64,000 nucleotides of DNA from an uncultured Methanomethylovorans sp. (GCF_963678545.1 NZ_OY782870.1:248001-312000), one strand, 5' to 3'; counted from the stretch's first letter, positions 44,569 through 54,454 are shown. The notes: a model not told the origin generated them from the sequence alone. Made by a program: numbers and translations.

Positions 44569-45336
44569 TCAAATCGAAGGAACCAGGTAATTGAAAGATA
44601 GATAGAAGATGATATCACCAAAAACAACCGCAGACAAAAAACCTGCAGTAATAGGAATCATAAATGGAAGACCAGGGGATATCCAGACATAATCTCCTAT
44701 TGAACCTTTGTTATGCAATTCTTTCAGTTTCAAGATCGTATCGGCATCTATAGGAGTACCAATGCGTGTAAATTTAGAGGCAACACCATCAGGCGTTTCC
44801 TCATATCGTTCTATTAATCTTATATGCCCTTCCTGGAGACTGACAATCTTTTGCCTGTAACCTATAAGAGCATAGAGAGGTTTTTTGAGAAGCTCTTTAG
44901 GAGGAACTGTTAATATATTATAAAACAATAGACCGAGAGGTACTATGACGGTCAGAAGCACTGAATTCCCAAAAACACTGAATGTGAATAAATCCAGTAG
45001 AGGAACTCCCCATAATGGGAGTTGAATAGAATTCAGCGATAGTTCTGGGAAAAAGGGTAGGATAATAGATATGACCATGAGAACTTTGGCATCGGCTCCC
45101 CCAAAAGCATGTACTATGAACAGAATATACACAAAAATAAATATTACTACGAACGAAATCAGAGTTCTGAAAATATAAGGTAAGCCTAAAGTGATCATAT
45201 CATACACTATGAGAGGCGAAGCTGCAGCCAGCATAACAGGCCAAACCTTATTAGATACCCGGCGAGTCTTTATGTCAGAATAGCAAGAGTATACCAAAAA
45301 AGGCAAGCACACAAGGACTTTGAGGAGTTCTATCAT
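44569..45336 (-). CDS. A24-family prepilin/preflagellin peptidase-like membrane protease
   Basis: 255 aa, about six membrane helices. Catalytic aspartates of the aspartyl protease family are seen in YSDIKTRRVSN (residue ~20) and GGADAKVL (GGAD variant of GxGD). It cleaves class III signal peptides of archaeal pilins or archaellins. A cytoplasmic domain (~165-215) separates the last helix. It starts 1 bp after the Hps-RraA stop. No pilin genes are adjacent. Confidence 0.85.
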   Translation of the reverse strand: MIELLKVLVCLPFLVYSCYSDIKTRRVSNKVWPVMLAAASPLIVYDMITLGLPYIFRTLISFVVIFIFVYILFIVHAFGGADAKVLMVISIILPFFPELSLNSIQLPLWGVPLLDLFTFSVFGNSVLLTVIVPLGLLFYNILTVPPKELLKKPLYALIGYRQKIVSLQEGHIRLIERYEETPDGVASKFTRIGTPIDADTILKLKELHNKGSIGDYVWISPGLPFMIPITAGFLSAVVFGDIIFYLSFNYLVPSI

Positions 45337-45337
45337 A

Positions 45338-46618
45338 TCACTGTTTCTCCCATTTTTTGAGCTTCATTACTTCAGAAAGTGTAGCACCTCTTTTTATCTC
45401 CTCAAATAGACGCTTTTCTGTTTTTTCCACTTCTTTAGCTCTTCTTGCGACCTCATAGGCATTTTCCTTTGGTATTACTACAACCCCATTATCATCGCCT
45501 ACGATATAATCTCCCGGCTTAACGATCTGTAACCCACAGGTTATTTCGGCATTTATTTCACCAAAACCTTTTGGTTCACCGGCATTTGGCACATAGCTAC
45601 TTGCAAATACGGGCAAACCTATGGTACTAATATCATCAATGTCCCGTACAGCTCCATCAATAACAACCCCTGTAATGCCCTTATTCAGACAGCTGAGAGT
45701 AGCCAGACCTCCCCACGGAGCTACATCCCTCCTGCCATTATAGATAACAATGACATCCCCTTCTTTTGCCATGTCTATGGCCTCAACGGGTTTTGCCCAA
45801 TCGCCTCCAAGGGTCTGTACCGTTACAGCGGTACCCACCATTTTTTTACCTTTTAGCATGGGATGGATGTCCTTCATTACACCTTTACGGTGCATAGCAT
45901 CCGAGATGTTCGGAGTCGAAACTTCAAATAACAACTTACGGATCTCAGAATCCTGAGAAGGTTTCGAAACCATTACAACAGAAGGGGAATCTACGCTTTC
46001 CCTTATTTTTTTGGAAGAAGCATATACATCAGCAGATCTGATGATGTTGCCACCTACAATGACAATCTTTGCTCCGGCCCGAACTGCTCTGGCACAGCCT
46101 ACAGCGTCCAGACCGCCGGCAGCTGCAATAGGAATGGAGACAACACTTACAATATCAGATATAATATCCAAGGGGTCTTTGCCCACCATCTGCTCGTCGA
46201 TACCAGCATGCACATTAATATAGTCAACGCCCATCTTTTCAAGTTCTTCAGACCTTAAGATGGGATCTGGTACAGAAATAAGGTCTGCCATTATCTTTAC
46301 ACCATACTTTTTAGCAGCCTTCACAGCTTCAATGATCGTAGAGTCATCGGCTCCTGCCAATACCATAACAATGTCTGCACCTGCCTTTGAAGCCATTTCC
46401 ACTTCAATTGCACCTGTATCAGTTACCTTCATATCGGCAAGTATTATCTTTTGAGGAAAAGCTTTTTTAAGAACTCGCACTGCTTCCATTCCCTCACTCT
46501 TGATCAACGGAGTCCCAACCTCTATCCAGTCAACACCGCCTTCCACAGCTTCTTTTGCAATTTGTACGGCACGGTCTGTTTCAACCAGGTCAAGGGCTAC
46601 CTGAATGATAGGTCTAAT
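45338..46618 (-). CDS. bifunctional 3-hexulose-6-phosphate synthase / RraA-like protein
   Basis: 426 aa fusion. N-terminal HPS domain (~1-215): [75 protein letters not shown], which joins formaldehyde and ribulose 5-phosphate (and the reverse, giving ribulose 5-phosphate in archaea). C-terminal RraA-like domain (~225-420): [55 protein letters not shown], probably a divalent-metal aldolase/decarboxylase fold. The essential QVALD strand is encoded upstream of the first GTG/ATG (46546), and an in-frame TAG stands at 46619-46621, so translation must begin at or just after ATT (46616-46618), placed 3-5 bp behind AGGTGAT. Confidence 0.9.
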   Translation of the reverse strand: MRPIIQVALDLVETDRAVQIAKEAVEGGVDWIEVGTPLIKSEGMEAVRVLKKAFPQKIILADMKVTDTGAIEVEMASKAGADIVMVLAGADDSTIIEAVKAAKKYGVKIMADLISVPDPILRSEELEKMGVDYINVHAGIDEQMVGKDPLDIISDIVSVVSIPIAAAGGLDAVGCARAVRAGAKIVIVGGNIIRSADVYASSKKIRESVDSPSVVMVSKPSQDSEIRKLLFEVSTPNISDAMHRKGVMKDIHPMLKGKKMVGTAVTVQTLGGDWAKPVEAIDMAKEGDVIVIYNGRRDVAPWGGLATLSCLNKGITGVVIDGAVRDIDDISTIGLPVFASSYVPNAGEPKGFGEINAEITCGLQIVKPGDYIVGDDNGVVVIPKENAYEVARRAKEVEKTEKRLFEEIKRGATLSEVMKLKKWEKQ

Positions 46619-46715
46619 CTAATCACCTTCTGAATATAATTAATTACTACTACACATACCTTAACACCTATAAACTTAATCGAGGCATTTAATATTCAAT
46701 GAGTCCTAATCCAAC

Positions 46716-47186
46716 ATGGAGAGAATTGTTTTGGAAAATGGGGCGAAAATCACAGATAATCAAAGAAATGTGCTGTTGAACAGGTTGCATAGACCTCTCT
46801 TTTGGGTAGGCGAACATGTTCCCAGAGAAATCGAAATGGAAGGCAAGAACGTTAAGCTACACGAGATAATATGGGAAATCATCAATAAAACCTCTTTTTC
46901 CACAAAAGATATTGAGAACATAGAGCTGTTCCTCTCTTTGCTAAGAGAAAAAGAACATGAATATGAAAGATCTCTCGAACACAATTATATCAGTTATGAA
47001 GAAGCACGAAACTTATTCAGCCAGACAGCAGGTATCATGAGAGCTATAATGGACCTTGTCAAAATCGAAGAGGAAACGAAGAGAAAAAATGTCCAAGATA
47101 CAAAGCATATCTGTGAAGGTGTAGAAGAGAAGGAATGGGAACATTTTGTCAAAGATATCAGAAAGGATAAGAACCGGGAAAAATGA
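46716..47186 (+). CDS. DUF5788-like archaeal protein
   Basis: 156 aa, cytoplasmic, largely helical and highly charged. Segments RPLFWVGEHVPREIEMEGKNVKLHEIIWEIINK and EEARNLFSQTAGIMRAIMDL resemble a conserved euryarchaeal family (DUF5788 by memory). Function unknown. Lies upstream of pyrB in the same direction, 68 bp apart. Confidence 0.65.
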   Translation: MERIVLENGAKITDNQRNVLLNRLHRPLFWVGEHVPREIEMEGKNVKLHEIIWEIINKTSFSTKDIENIELFLSLLREKEHEYERSLEHNYISYEEARNLFSQTAGIMRAIMDLVKIEEETKRKNVQDTKHICEGVEEKEWEHFVKDIRKDKNREK

Positions 47187-47254
47187 ACTGCTGTTTTTAT
47201 CTTACATGAGGCTGCCAGCAAATATTATATCCCATGTGACACCTCTTACGATAA

Positions 47255-48181
47255 ATGTATTTCAAAGATCTGCACATCTTATCAATGAAAGACTTCTCAA
47301 AAGAGATGATTGATCATATCCTGGAAACGGCCGAAAAGCTCGAATCCATTGCTGTTATGAAAGAACGTTCTGATATGCTTACTGGAAAGGTGCTTGCAGT
47401 ACTTTTCTTTGAACCCAGCACAAGAACACGCATGTCTTTTGAAACTGCAATGATAAGACTTGGTGGAGAAGTACTGAGTATGGGATCCGTAGATGCTAGT
47501 TCTATATCAAAGGGAGAAACTCTGGCTGATACTATTCGCGTAGTACAGAGCTACGCAGATGCCATCATATTACGGCATCCAAAAGAAGGTGCTGCACGTA
47601 TGGCATCTGAGTTCTCCAGTGTACCAGTGATCAATGCAGGAGATGGCGCAGGGCATCACCCCACTCAAACATTACTTGATCTTTACACTATCAAGCGTGA
47701 AAGTAAACTAGAAGGTTTGAAGATAGCACTGGCAGGGGATCTAAAATATGGAAGGACCGTGCATTCCCTATGTTATGCACTTTCCCATTATGGAGCCGAC
47801 ATAACCCTTGTTTCACCTGATGAGCTGCGTATGCCCTACGAGATAATCAAAGATCTTGAAGCCAGGGGCATGAAGGTGAGAGAAACAGATTCTATAGACG
47901 AGGCTATCACTGAAGTAGATGTATTATATGTGACAAGAATACAGAAAGAAAGGTTCCCTGATCCTGCTGAATACCTCCGAGTGGCAAGTAGTTTGCAGAT
48001 TACTCCAGAGCTTCTTGAAAATGCCAAAAGCCATTTAAAAATAATGCATCCTCTGCCCAGGGTCAATGAAATTGACCCGCTTGTGGACAACACTCCACAT
48101 GCTTGTTATTTCAAACAGGCTTTTTATGGAGTGCCTATAAGAATGGCACTGCTGGCACTTGTAATGGGGGCGATGGAATGA
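47255..48181 (+). CDS. pyrB: aspartate carbamoyltransferase catalytic subunit
   Basis: 308 aa. Condenses carbamoyl phosphate and aspartate in pyrimidine synthesis. Carbamoyl-phosphate motif FEPSTRTRMSFE, then SISKGETLADT, GDGAGHHPTQTLLDLYT, GDLKYGRTVHSL, and HPLPRVNEID. Overlaps pyrI by 4 bp, forming the dodecameric regulated type. Confidence 0.97.
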   Translation: MYFKDLHILSMKDFSKEMIDHILETAEKLESIAVMKERSDMLTGKVLAVLFFEPSTRTRMSFETAMIRLGGEVLSMGSVDASSISKGETLADTIRVVQSYADAIILRHPKEGAARMASEFSSVPVINAGDGAGHHPTQTLLDLYTIKRESKLEGLKIALAGDLKYGRTVHSLCYALSHYGADITLVSPDELRMPYEIIKDLEARGMKVRETDSIDEAITEVDVLYVTRIQKERFPDPAEYLRVASSLQITPELLENAKSHLKIMHPLPRVNEIDPLVDNTPHACYFKQAFYGVPIRMALLALVMGAME

Positions 48182-48666
48182 ATTCAGAACAGACAAACTT
48201 TGAGTTGGAACCTGGACTTAGAGTACGACCTATTGAAAATGGAACTGTTATTGATCACATAAAAGCTGGCCAGGCACTTAATGTTCTGCATATACTTAAA
48301 TTGCCGGGACAATTTGAAAGTGTAGTAAGTATTATAATTAATTCCCCCAGCAAGTACGGGAAGAAAGACGTGGTGAAGATCGAGAACAGGGAACTGAAAG
48401 TTAAAGAACTTGACAAAATATCATTGATCGCACCTAGCGCCACCATCAATATAATAAGAGATTTTAAAGTCCTAAAAAAGAACAGAGTAGAGATTCCGGA
48501 GTACGTTGAAGGAGTGGTACAATGTATCAATCCTAACTGTATATCAAACAGTTCAGAACCTATAACATCTAAATTTCGAGTATATGAAGAAGATAATATC
48601 ATAAACCTGCGCTGTATCTACTGCGAGCGGATAATATCCGAGGATATAGCCGACCATCTGTTATAA
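48178..48666 (+). CDS. pyrI: aspartate carbamoyltransferase regulatory subunit
   Basis: 162 aa from the ATG at 48178 (ATGA overlap with pyrB). Allosteric nucleotide-binding domain (~10-105: RVRPIENGTVIDHI, LNVLHILKLPG) followed by the zinc domain with four cysteines (CINPNC ... CIYC) that contacts PyrB. Length is standard. Confidence 0.96.
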   Translation: MNSEQTNFELEPGLRVRPIENGTVIDHIKAGQALNVLHILKLPGQFESVVSIIINSPSKYGKKDVVKIENRELKVKELDKISLIAPSATINIIRDFKVLKKNRVEIPEYVEGVVQCINPNCISNSSEPITSKFRVYEEDNIINLRCIYCERIISEDIADHLL

Positions 48667-48726
48667 ATTCAGATTAATAACCCTGAACGCAGATTTAAAA
48701 TATACATAAAGAATAAAAAAAGAGAA

Positions 48727-49518
48727 TTAAAGGCCAAGAATATCTTCCATGGCATACATGCCAGGACCGGCATTGCATATCCACGCCGCCGCCTTTACCG
48801 CACCTGAAGCAAATGCTTGCCTGGAATGAGCCTGGTGTTTTATCTCGATACGCTCACCGTCTCCTGCAAACAGTACCGTGTGATCACCTACAATGTCCCC
48901 TCCGCGCACTGCATGAATACCGATCTCTTTGTTACGAGGAGCAAGACCCTGACGGCCATAGACATAGTCTTTACCTCCCAATGCAGCGCTGATGACATCT
49001 GCTGCCTTCATGGCAGTGCCGCTTGGAGCATCTTTCTTCTTGTTATGATGTGCTTCGATGACCTCAATATCAAAATCTCCCAGGTACTTAGAGGCTTCCG
49101 AGAGTATTTTGAAAAATACATTGACACCTACAGAGAAGTTAGGTGAGATTATACCTGCCACACCATGCTTAGAAACAGCTGCTTCTATGATCTGTTTCTG
49201 TTCTTTTGAAAAGCCAGTGGTTCCGATAACAAGGTTCACACCTGCTGAAGCTGCTATAGGTGCATTGACAACCGTTGCATTGGCAATGGTAAAATCAATC
49301 AGCACATTAGTTGATGACTCCTTAAGGACACGTTCCATGTCTTTTACATCAGATACCGAAACACCAAGATTGCCTACCTGTGCAATTTCTCCGGCATCTT
49401 TACCAATATTCACCAGATCAAATGCTGCAGAAAGCTCTATTCCATCAGAAGCGACAATATTGGAAATGATGAGCTTACCCATCCTTCCAGATGCGCCTGT
49501 AACTGCTGCTCTTATCAT
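48727..49518 (-). CDS. dapB: 4-hydroxy-tetrahydrodipicolinate reductase
   Basis: 263 aa from the ATG at 49518, which overlaps the dapA stop (ATGA). Reduces the DapA product in lysine synthesis. NAD(P) motif VTGASGRMGKLI, then VIGTTGFSKEQ, EAHHNKKKDAPSGTA (catalytic His and Lys), and GDHTVLFAGDGERIEIKHQAHSR. Confidence 0.97.
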   Translation of the reverse strand: MIRAAVTGASGRMGKLIISNIVASDGIELSAAFDLVNIGKDAGEIAQVGNLGVSVSDVKDMERVLKESSTNVLIDFTIANATVVNAPIAASAGVNLVIGTTGFSKEQKQIIEAAVSKHGVAGIISPNFSVGVNVFFKILSEASKYLGDFDIEVIEAHHNKKKDAPSGTAMKAADVISAALGGKDYVYGRQGLAPRNKEIGIHAVRGGDIVGDHTVLFAGDGERIEIKHQAHSRQAFASGAVKAAAWICNAGPGMYAMEDILGL

Positions 49519-50390
49519 GATATGCACCCAAGATCTCTTAGAACTTCTTCAAGAACCATTTCATGCTCTCTGCTCAAAGGAGCAAGAGGAAGTCTTAATC
49601 TACCGTTGGCCAGACCTAACATATTCATAGCTCTTTTCACAGGAATAGGATTTGTTTCCGAAAACAGGACACGCGTAAGTGGTGCAAGTTCATAGTGAAG
49701 ACCCTTTGCAGTTTTAAGATCATTGTTTTGAACAGCATTCACAAGATCAACCATTTTTTCCGGCACAACATTAGCGACCACTGAGATAACACCCACTGCA
49801 CCCATACTCATGAAGGGCAATGTAAGGCCATCCTCACCTGAGAGTACCACAAAGTCCTCATCCATTGTATTTTCAATTATGCGGGAAACCTTCACAGGAT
49901 TTCCGCTAGCTTCCTTTATTCCTGCGATGTTCTCAATCTTGGCAAGCTCTGTGATAACTTCCAAAGACATATCCTGCCCTGTGCGTGAAGGCACATTATA
50001 CAGGATAACAGGAATATCCGCAGATCTGGCAATACTTGAAAAATGAGCAATGAGACCGGCGTCGTTTGGCTTGTTATAATACGGGGATATGATAAGAACC
50101 GCATCAGCGCCTGCATCATATGCATGCCTGGTCAGTTCCACTGCCTCGGTCGTATTGTTAGAACCAGTACCCGCAATAACAGTTGTTTTAGCACAGTCCA
50201 CAGTCAAATCAATGAGATCCATGTGCTCGAGAGTGGACATAGTAGCTGACTCGCCGGTCGTTCCGCAAGCCACTACCCCTGCAACACCTCCTTTTTCCAC
50301 ATACTCGACAACTTTTCTAAAAGATGGAACATCTATCTTATTATCGGCATTGAACGGTGTTATGAGAGCAGGAAATACTCCTTCGAACAT
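49515..50390 (-). CDS. dapA: 4-hydroxy-tetrahydrodipicolinate synthase
   Basis: 291 aa TIM-barrel lyase. ALITPFN, GTTGESATMS, Tyr in PVILYNVPSRTG, Schiff-base Lys in NIAGIKEASGN. Condenses pyruvate and aspartate semialdehyde. Head of the dapA-dapB pair; located after rps17e in the same direction. Confidence 0.97.
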   Translation of the reverse strand: MFEGVFPALITPFNADNKIDVPSFRKVVEYVEKGGVAGVVACGTTGESATMSTLEHMDLIDLTVDCAKTTVIAGTGSNNTTEAVELTRHAYDAGADAVLIISPYYNKPNDAGLIAHFSSIARSADIPVILYNVPSRTGQDMSLEVITELAKIENIAGIKEASGNPVKVSRIIENTMDEDFVVLSGEDGLTLPFMSMGAVGVISVVANVVPEKMVDLVNAVQNNDLKTAKGLHYELAPLTRVLFSETNPIPVKRAMNMLGLANGRLRLPLAPLSREHEMVLEEVLRDLGCIS

Positions 50391-50411
50391 GGTACCCCTT
50401 CGACTGGAACT

Positions 50412-50606
50412 TTATTCCATGCGTACGTGAGTCATCTTACGTGTGACATAGCCAGCCACACGGTTTCTTATAACCTTACTTTCAATAGTGGTATACTTTG
50501 TCACAAGTTCCTTGTTAGTATCAAAATCCTTGGTAAAAGCATCACCGTGAGCATCTATCAAACGAAATGAAATGGTCTTAATGTTATTCTGTCTTATATT
50601 TCCCAT
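50412..50606 (-). CDS. rps17e: 30S ribosomal protein S17e
   Basis: 64 aa. GNIRQNNIK start and the conserved [21 protein letters not shown] segment identify it. It precedes dapA by 21 bp on the same strand. Confidence 0.95.
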   Translation of the reverse strand: MGNIRQNNIKTISFRLIDAHGDAFTKDFDTNKELVTKYTTIESKVIRNRVAGYVTRKMTHVRME

Positions 50607-50778
50607 ATATGATTCTCCATTTATTATGAATGTATAATCCTAATATGAATTTTCAGGAGTGGAATTTGTACAGCTTATAACTACTCATGCATTTATAACT
50701 TTTGGAATGAAAGATACATCTAACCTTATCCTACATTGCGCAAAAGCAGCGTGCTGGACAGCGTATAAATTCACAACA

Positions 50779-51066
50779 TCATATATCAGTCTTTCCAAGC
50801 AATCGGTCAAGAGTATTGGCCTGCTTGAAAACAAGTTCTCTTTGACCCTTACGGTTAATATAAAGGCCAATGAACACAACCAACAGACCTAATTCTGGTT
50901 TTATCACCGTGAGAATGACACCTAGAAGCATCACAAAAGAAGAGAGGATACCCTTCAATGCTCCTTTTCGATACGACATGATCCTTGTGCGCCTGAAGAT
51001 GCGGATATCCCTCAATGTAAGGAACAACACAACAAGATAGGCCATAATGGAAATATACACATACAT
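50779..51066 (-). CDS. small multi-pass membrane protein
   Basis: 95 aa with three hydrophobic segments (YISIMAYLVVLFLTL, ILSSFVMLLGVILTVI, LGLLVVFIGLYI), a basic loop between helices 1 and 2 (RDIRIFRRTRIMSYRKG), and a charged tail. SD GAGGAGG lies 9 bp upstream. Not recognised; divergent from dinB. Confidence 0.7.
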   Translation of the reverse strand: MYVYISIMAYLVVLFLTLRDIRIFRRTRIMSYRKGALKGILSSFVMLLGVILTVIKPELGLLVVFIGLYINRKGQRELVFKQANTLDRLLGKTDI

Positions 51067-51203
51067 TGAGACGTCCTCCTCACTAAATAAGCAGATGATA
51101 TTATTTCAATACACCGGGAAAAAGAACATTTGAATAGAATACTTTCACTGTGCATGGATCAGAAATTATAACCTTGAATTAGATATAATATAGTAGATAA
51201 TAA

Positions 51204-52286
51204 ATGAGCAACTGCCAACAACGCATAATACTGCACATTGACATGGACAGTTTTTATTCGTCAGTGGAAACGAGAGAAAAGCCTGAGATTCGAGGAAATC
51301 CCGTGATTGTGGGTTCTGATCCCAAGAAGGGCATGGGAAGAGGCGTAGTTAGCACCTGCTCCTACGAAGCCCGCAAATACGGAATACATTCCGGAATGCC
51401 CATATCTAGGGCATACAAGCTGTGTCCAGATGCCATATACCTTCCCGTAAACATGGAGCTGTATAAACGTACGTCTTTGAGGATAATGAAAATACTGAGA
51501 GAGTTCTCTTCCAGATTTCAGCAAGTTAGTGTAGATGAAGCATATATGGAGCTTGACGGGGACATCATCGATTATGGTAAAGCAATTGATGTCGCAAAGA
51601 CCATCAAGGAACGTATACTACGACGAGAAGGACTCACATGTTCTGTAGGAATAGCACCGAACAAAGTAATTGCAAAAATAGCATCCGATTTCAATAAGCC
51701 TGATGGTCTTACTGTAGTAAGGCCAGAGAAAGCGAAGCAATTTCTAGACCCGTTGCCTATATCAAAAATACCCGGGATTGGAAAGAAAACTGCACCACTA
51801 TTACATGAAATGGGCCTAGACAATGTAGGACAGTTAGCTGTATATGATGTGCAGCTGCTCATAGCACGTTTTGGAAGGTTTGGACTTACAATGCACTGGA
51901 TGGCTAACGGAATAGACGAGAGGGAAGTTGAGGAAAGAGAAGGAGTAAAATCCATCAGTAAGGAAGACACCTTTGATGAAGATATAGCTGATCCCGATAA
52001 CATAAAAAGGGTTTTTTACACTCTTTCAGAGAAGGTACATTCGTCCCTCCTGAAAAAGAAGTACCGCTTTCGCACCATCACCATCCGAGTGAGATATGAA
52101 AATTTTAGAACCCTTACTCGATCCAGAACCTTAACTTGTGCCAGTACGGACCTCTATGTAATGAGAAGAGAAGCACTACATCTTATGAAAGAGTTCACAG
52201 GAACCGGAAAGTTCAGATTGCTTGGAGTTGGAGTTTCAAATCTTGAAAAGATAGATGACAGACAAACCCTTATCACGGATTTCTAA
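51204..52286 (+). CDS. dinB: DNA polymerase IV (Y family)
   Basis: 360 aa translesion polymerase. Catalytic acidic residues in HIDMDSFYSSVE and VSVDEAYMEL; thumb HhH GIGKKTAPLLHEMG; little-finger C-terminal domain (~245-350). The last residues RQTLITDF form a PCNA-interacting-type motif (Q-x-x-I-x-x-F) at the extreme C-terminus, as in archaeal polymerases. Confidence 0.96.
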   Translation: MSNCQQRIILHIDMDSFYSSVETREKPEIRGNPVIVGSDPKKGMGRGVVSTCSYEARKYGIHSGMPISRAYKLCPDAIYLPVNMELYKRTSLRIMKILREFSSRFQQVSVDEAYMELDGDIIDYGKAIDVAKTIKERILRREGLTCSVGIAPNKVIAKIASDFNKPDGLTVVRPEKAKQFLDPLPISKIPGIGKKTAPLLHEMGLDNVGQLAVYDVQLLIARFGRFGLTMHWMANGIDEREVEEREGVKSISKEDTFDEDIADPDNIKRVFYTLSEKVHSSLLKKKYRFRTITIRVRYENFRTLTRSRTLTCASTDLYVMRREALHLMKEFTGTGKFRLLGVGVSNLEKIDDRQTLITDF

Positions 52287-52304
52287 ACCTTTTTTATATA
52301 ACTG

Positions 52305-53063
52305 CTAAATCCCAATAGAATGCACACCAACAATTCCAATGGCATACAGAAGAAAGATCAGCAATGGCTGATGCACAATGTATATTAAAAGCGATTTCCT
52401 TCCCATGAGCTCAAGAGCAGATATCAACTTGTGATTAGAGAGATCAATGAGGCCATATTTACGACAGTAACCCGGGTACACAATGTTGCCCGTGAATATT
52501 CCAAGCATGGTGACACCAAACCAAGGCAACAAAGGAAAATAATCAAGGGTTTGGAAATCTGCAGGAGTTAGGCCAAGCCATATCAGCCATGGAAAATCAA
52601 CTGTGAAGTTCTCCATCAATTTACCCAAGAAAAGGACCATAAACCCTCCAGTAAGATTCAGCAGGCGAGATTCAAGTAAAGGATATGACAATACAACAGC
52701 TACGCCAATAAAATGCAAAATACCGAATACTATGACCTCTTCGGGAAAAAGCAGCCAGCTTCCTATTGTAAAGACCAGACCCCAGAGAAAGATGTGAAAT
52801 CCTCTCTTCAGATACTTGATAAAATTGACCTGCGAACCGAAGACCTTACCTCTGGAATGACTCAAACTTAGCGAAACACCGACCAGAAAGACAAAAAGAA
52901 TAGCTGCACTTCTGCCAACATATAATACTGGTCCCGACCTGATGTCTAGCTGTAATACGTCAAAGAAAACAAGATCATAAATGAAATGGAACAGCACCAT
53001 GAGGATTATAGCGATTCCCCGTAGTGCATCTACTTCCCAGAACCGGTCGTAAACGCTGCGCAT
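52305..53063 (-). CDS. DUF1624 / heparan-alpha-glucosaminide N-acetyltransferase-like membrane protein
   Basis: 252 aa from the ATG at 53063 (MRSVYDRFWEVDALRGIAII; GGGAG 9 bp upstream); an upstream start would overlap the next gene. About seven membrane helices. The ALRGIAIILMVLFHFIYD segment with its His and the later AGRSAAILFVFLVGVSLSL, YFPLLPWFGVTMLGI and LIYIVHQPLL blocks match the family that acetylates sugars across the membrane. Substrate unknown. Confidence 0.85.
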   Translation of the reverse strand: MRSVYDRFWEVDALRGIAIILMVLFHFIYDLVFFDVLQLDIRSGPVLYVGRSAAILFVFLVGVSLSLSHSRGKVFGSQVNFIKYLKRGFHIFLWGLVFTIGSWLLFPEEVIVFGILHFIGVAVVLSYPLLESRLLNLTGGFMVLFLGKLMENFTVDFPWLIWLGLTPADFQTLDYFPLLPWFGVTMLGIFTGNIVYPGYCRKYGLIDLSNHKLISALELMGRKSLLIYIVHQPLLIFLLYAIGIVGVHSIGI

Positions 53064-53085
53064 TAAACGCTGCTCCCGGAAAACA

Positions 53086-53511
53086 TCACTTTTTCTTTTC
53101 TTTTTTCTCTGCCTTGAAAACAGATGGCAGGTGTAGGGCATATGTGCCATCTTCCTTGATAGCCATTACTATTTCCTTACGATGCAACAGAGAATCCAGA
53201 TTAAGTTCGTAAGAACCGGGACCCAGTATTCTGACAGACTCTACCCTGTCACCATCTTCCTCCACGACAGTACGTTCCTCTTTTTCAATGCCTATGATCT
53301 CATCTATCTCTTTTATGAGCTTCTCTGCCGGAGTTTCTTGCTTGTGGCCTTCGTCGAGGACCTCTTGACCGGCCCCTTCTGAGACTGGCTGCTCTTCGTC
53401 AGGACCTTTGACGTAGAGGAACTTGTTCCATCCACATGAAGGACAGCCGCTGAGTATAACTGCGGCCCCATCAATGAATATCTCTCCACATCTGGTGCAC
53501 TTATGTGACAT
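53086..53511 (-). CDS. archaeal zinc-ribbon protein (OapC/ArvC-like)
   Basis: 141 aa. N-terminal zinc ribbon CTRCGEIF...SGCPSCGW (residues ~5-27), an acidic linker, then a small C-terminal domain (~90-130: RVESVRILGPGSYELNLDSLLHRKEIVMAI) and a Lys tail. Resembles the COG3364 family found only in archaea; role uncertain, possibly RNA- or ribosome-related. Confidence 0.7.
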   Translation of the reverse strand: MSHKCTRCGEIFIDGAAVILSGCPSCGWNKFLYVKGPDEEQPVSEGAGQEVLDEGHKQETPAEKLIKEIDEIIGIEKEERTVVEEDGDRVESVRILGPGSYELNLDSLLHRKEIVMAIKEDGTYALHLPSVFKAEKKEKKK

Positions 53512-53571
53512 ATTTTACCGTTTTTTAATTAGCACGGAGATATATTAAAACTATTCCTACCATGGTGCCTT

Positions 53572-54435
53572 TCATTGCTCCATATATCTGCCAATAAGAG
53601 GTTGCAAACGCGTCCGGGTATCAACAGGTATCATACTATGCACAGTGGTTATTGCACCATGGAGGGCATCCTTACAGGAGCAAGCCCTTTCAGAAGGAAT
53701 GCTGTTTATGACATCGGCAATAATATCCCGCACGGCAACCTCGTTCTTCATTGCATTCTCGATGATGGCCTCGATGGTTACATCCTCATCTTTCCAGACA
53801 TCATAATCCGTAACTGTGGCAATCATGGAATAGCAAATCTCAGCCTCCCTTGCAAGTTTTGCCTCAGGGATGGCAGTCATTCCGATAATATCGAATCCAA
53901 GAGTCTGATATACCCGGGATTCAGCACGTGTAGAAAATTGTGGCCCGTCCATACATACATATGTACCTCCTTCCTTCACACTGTATCCCTTGGATCTGGC
54001 TATATCGACTATCAGACTAGACATCTCCGGGCAGAACGGGTCTGCAAAACCCATATGCACCACAATACCATCCTCGAAAAAGGTGTTCTTTCGAAGACTT
54101 GTACGATCGTACAGTTGGTCTGGAACGACTATGTCCAGAGGAGCATACTCTTCCTTGAGACTACCTACTGCAGATGCTGAAATAATGCGTTTTACACCCA
54201 GTTTTTTCAGAGCAAAGATGTTGGCCCGATAAGGCACTTCTGTAGGAGAATAACGATGTCCAAGTCCGTGTCTGGGAAGGAAGCATACCTTTGTCCCCCC
54301 ATATTCACCCACAGTGATCGTATCCGAAGGTTTTCCAAAGGGAGTATCGAGATCCAGTTCTTGTACCCTGTCAAGCAGATTGACATCATATACTCCGCTT
54401 CCACCTATGATAGCAATGTCCACATTTTCACACAT
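53572..54435 (-). CDS. S-methyl-5'-thioadenosine / 5'-methylthioinosine phosphorylase
   Basis: 287 aa from the ATG at 54435 (MCENVDIAIIGGSGVYD). Purine nucleoside phosphorylase fold: GGSGVY phosphate site, PRHGLGHRYSPTEVPYRAN, SASAVGSLKEEYAPLD, MDGPQFSTRAE, GMTAIPEAKLAREAEICYS. Methanogen homologues may prefer methylthioinosine. Followed by no operon partner; preceded by a phosphoribosyltransferase. Confidence 0.9.
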   Translation of the reverse strand: MCENVDIAIIGGSGVYDVNLLDRVQELDLDTPFGKPSDTITVGEYGGTKVCFLPRHGLGHRYSPTEVPYRANIFALKKLGVKRIISASAVGSLKEEYAPLDIVVPDQLYDRTSLRKNTFFEDGIVVHMGFADPFCPEMSSLIVDIARSKGYSVKEGGTYVCMDGPQFSTRAESRVYQTLGFDIIGMTAIPEAKLAREAEICYSMIATVTDYDVWKDEDVTIEAIIENAMKNEVAVRDIIADVINSIPSERACSCKDALHGAITTVHSMIPVDTRTRLQPLIGRYMEQ

Positions 54436-54454
54436 AAACAACTCAACCCTTTTC

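Noticed and set aside
53064..53150. N-terminal extension of the DUF1624 protein
   Set aside because: It would overlap the zinc-ribbon gene and encodes a basic stretch unlike the family; the ATG at 53063 has GGGAG at proper distance.
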